DNA of 64,000 bases from Anderseniella sp963700895. Lineage in GTDB: Bacteria > Pseudomonadota > Alphaproteobacteria > Rhizobiales > Aestuariivirgaceae. The position numbers and the translations under genes were made by a program. Of this stretch, positions 63,481-64,000 are shown piece after piece. Every line of letters starts with the position of its first letter. Position 1 is the stretch's first letter. The notes beneath the pieces are model-generated. The model saw nothing but the letters and a program-made list of their open reading frames with translations. It was not told where the DNA came from and searched no databases. The stretch spans positions 1-64,000 of the forward strand of contig CAVOZI010000004.1 of NCBI GenBank assembly GCA_963700895.1, given 5' to 3'.

Positions 63481-64000
63481 CAGAGCAAGCACAGGTGCCG
63501 CGCCCGCGTGACGGCGTGCTCGATATTGCGGCCTATGTGCCGGGCAAGTCCGGTGCGAAGGGCAACGGCAAGGTCCACAAGCTGTCGTCGAACGAGTCGC
63601 CTCTCGGGCCCAGCGCGGCGGCGCAGCAGGCCTATGCGGCCTGTGCCGGCGATCTGCACCTGTATCCGGATGGTGCGGCGACAGCGCTGCGCGAGGCGCT
63701 GGCCGAACTGCATGGCATCAATCCGGCCAATATCGTCTGCGGGGCGGGTTCGGACGAATTGCTCAACCTGCTGGCCTCGGGCTACCTGCAGCCGGGCGAC
63801 GAGGCAATTTATACCGAGCACGGTTTCCTGGTGTACCCGATCGTCATCAAGGCCAACGGCGCGACGCCGGTGGTGGTGCCGGAGAAGAACCTTGTTGCAG
63901 ACGTGGATGCGATCCTGGCTGCGGTAACCCCTCGCACCCGCATCGTGTTCCTCGCCAATCCCAACAACCCGACCGGGACCTATGTCCGGTTCGACGAGGT
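63477..64000 (+). CDS. hisC: Histidinol-phosphate (or aromatic) aminotransferase, 5' part
   Basis: The first 174 residues of a fold-type I PLP aminotransferase; the window ends before the catalytic Lys. KLSSNESPLGPS, LHLYPDG, CGAGSDELLNLL, TEHGFLVYPI and FLANPNNPTGTY are typical of HisC. In this family some members act on arogenate or prephenate instead, and the chorismate mutase upstream makes that possible. The Lys and Arg that would decide are missing from the window. Confidence 0.85.
   Translation, partial: MTEQAQVPRPRDGVLDIAAYVPGKSGAKGNGKVHKLSSNESPLGPSAAAQQAYAACAGDLHLYPDGAATALREALAELHGINPANIVCGAGSDELLNLLASGYLQPGDEAIYTEHGFLVYPIVIKANGATPVVVPEKNLVADVDAILAAVTPRTRIVFLANPNNPTGTYVRFDE

Overview
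The window looks like the chromosome of a GC-rich alphaproteobacterium, probably of the Hyphomicrobiales (Rhizobiales). The grounds are the HemC-HemD-Mic60-HemY block, an IalB-family protein, PhaR-controlled polyhydroxybutyrate (PHB) genes, a complete set of signature enzymes of the ethylmalonyl-CoA (EMC) pathway, and an NAD-dependent formate dehydrogenase of the methylotroph FDH1 type. Gene density is high, ATGA stop/start overlaps are common, and I see no insertion sequence, prophage or CRISPR array. The assignment rests on gene content and protein motifs read by eye; no database search was possible.

Layout. 1-4.9 kb (minus strand): tRNA fragment, hemY-like, a hemD-mic60 fusion, hemC. 5-9.5 kb (plus): tsaD, gpsA, an EVE protein, an MFS-type carrier and an ETF-beta-type lysine methyltransferase. 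9.6-17 kb: acs with terminator, a small secreted orphan, an L,D-transpeptidase, a DsbA-like isomerase, rlmN, ialB, a quinone oxidoreductase and a DUF1232 protein. 17-27 kb: the EMC region, with mcd, ccr and ecm plus two SDRs, a HIG1 protein, an EamA transporter, a DUF533 protein, an unknown small membrane protein and a GNAT protein. 27-37 kb: twin methyltransferases, an AEC transporter, gluQ, an AlkA-type glycosylase, an HNH nuclease, dsbB, a YqaA-type membrane protein, tRNA-Leu(CAA), a D,D-carboxypeptidase, an EamA transporter, a CobW GTPase, a YffB/ArsC protein and tusA. 37-53 kb: a C1 region with fdhB, fdhA, a 2OG oxygenase, an EamA transporter, MOSC-fdhD-mobA-mobB-moeA, a dimethylglycine-dehydrogenase-like FAD/folate enzyme, a frameshifted EamA gene and fhs. 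53-60.5 kb: a gamma-glutamyltransferase-like protein, a degenerate GGDEF-EAL protein, phaR, phaA, phaB and a Ca2+/Na+ exchanger. 60.5-64 kb: cupin, gloB, a methyltransferase, a chorismate mutase fusion and a truncated hisC.

How the genes work together. Acetyl-CoA made by Acs can be condensed by PhaA and reduced by PhaB to 3-hydroxybutyryl-CoA, which feeds either PHB or, via Ccr, Ecm and Mcd, the EMC pathway. Short TGC-N3-GCA palindromes lie upstream of mcd, ccr, ecm, phaR and phaA, suggesting one regulator (PhaR is the local candidate) over both branches. Separately, the folate-dependent demethylase, Fhs and the Mo/W formate dehydrogenase with its cofactor genes form a plausible route from N-methyl groups through folate and formate to CO2, NADH and ATP. 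No coding gap exceeds about 300 bases except 32602-32986, which holds tRNA-Leu. The most unusual items are the in-frame HemD-Mic60 fusion, the shared palindromes, the unknown membrane protein between ccr and ecm, the degenerate GGDEF-EAL protein and the single-nucleotide frameshift in an EamA gene.
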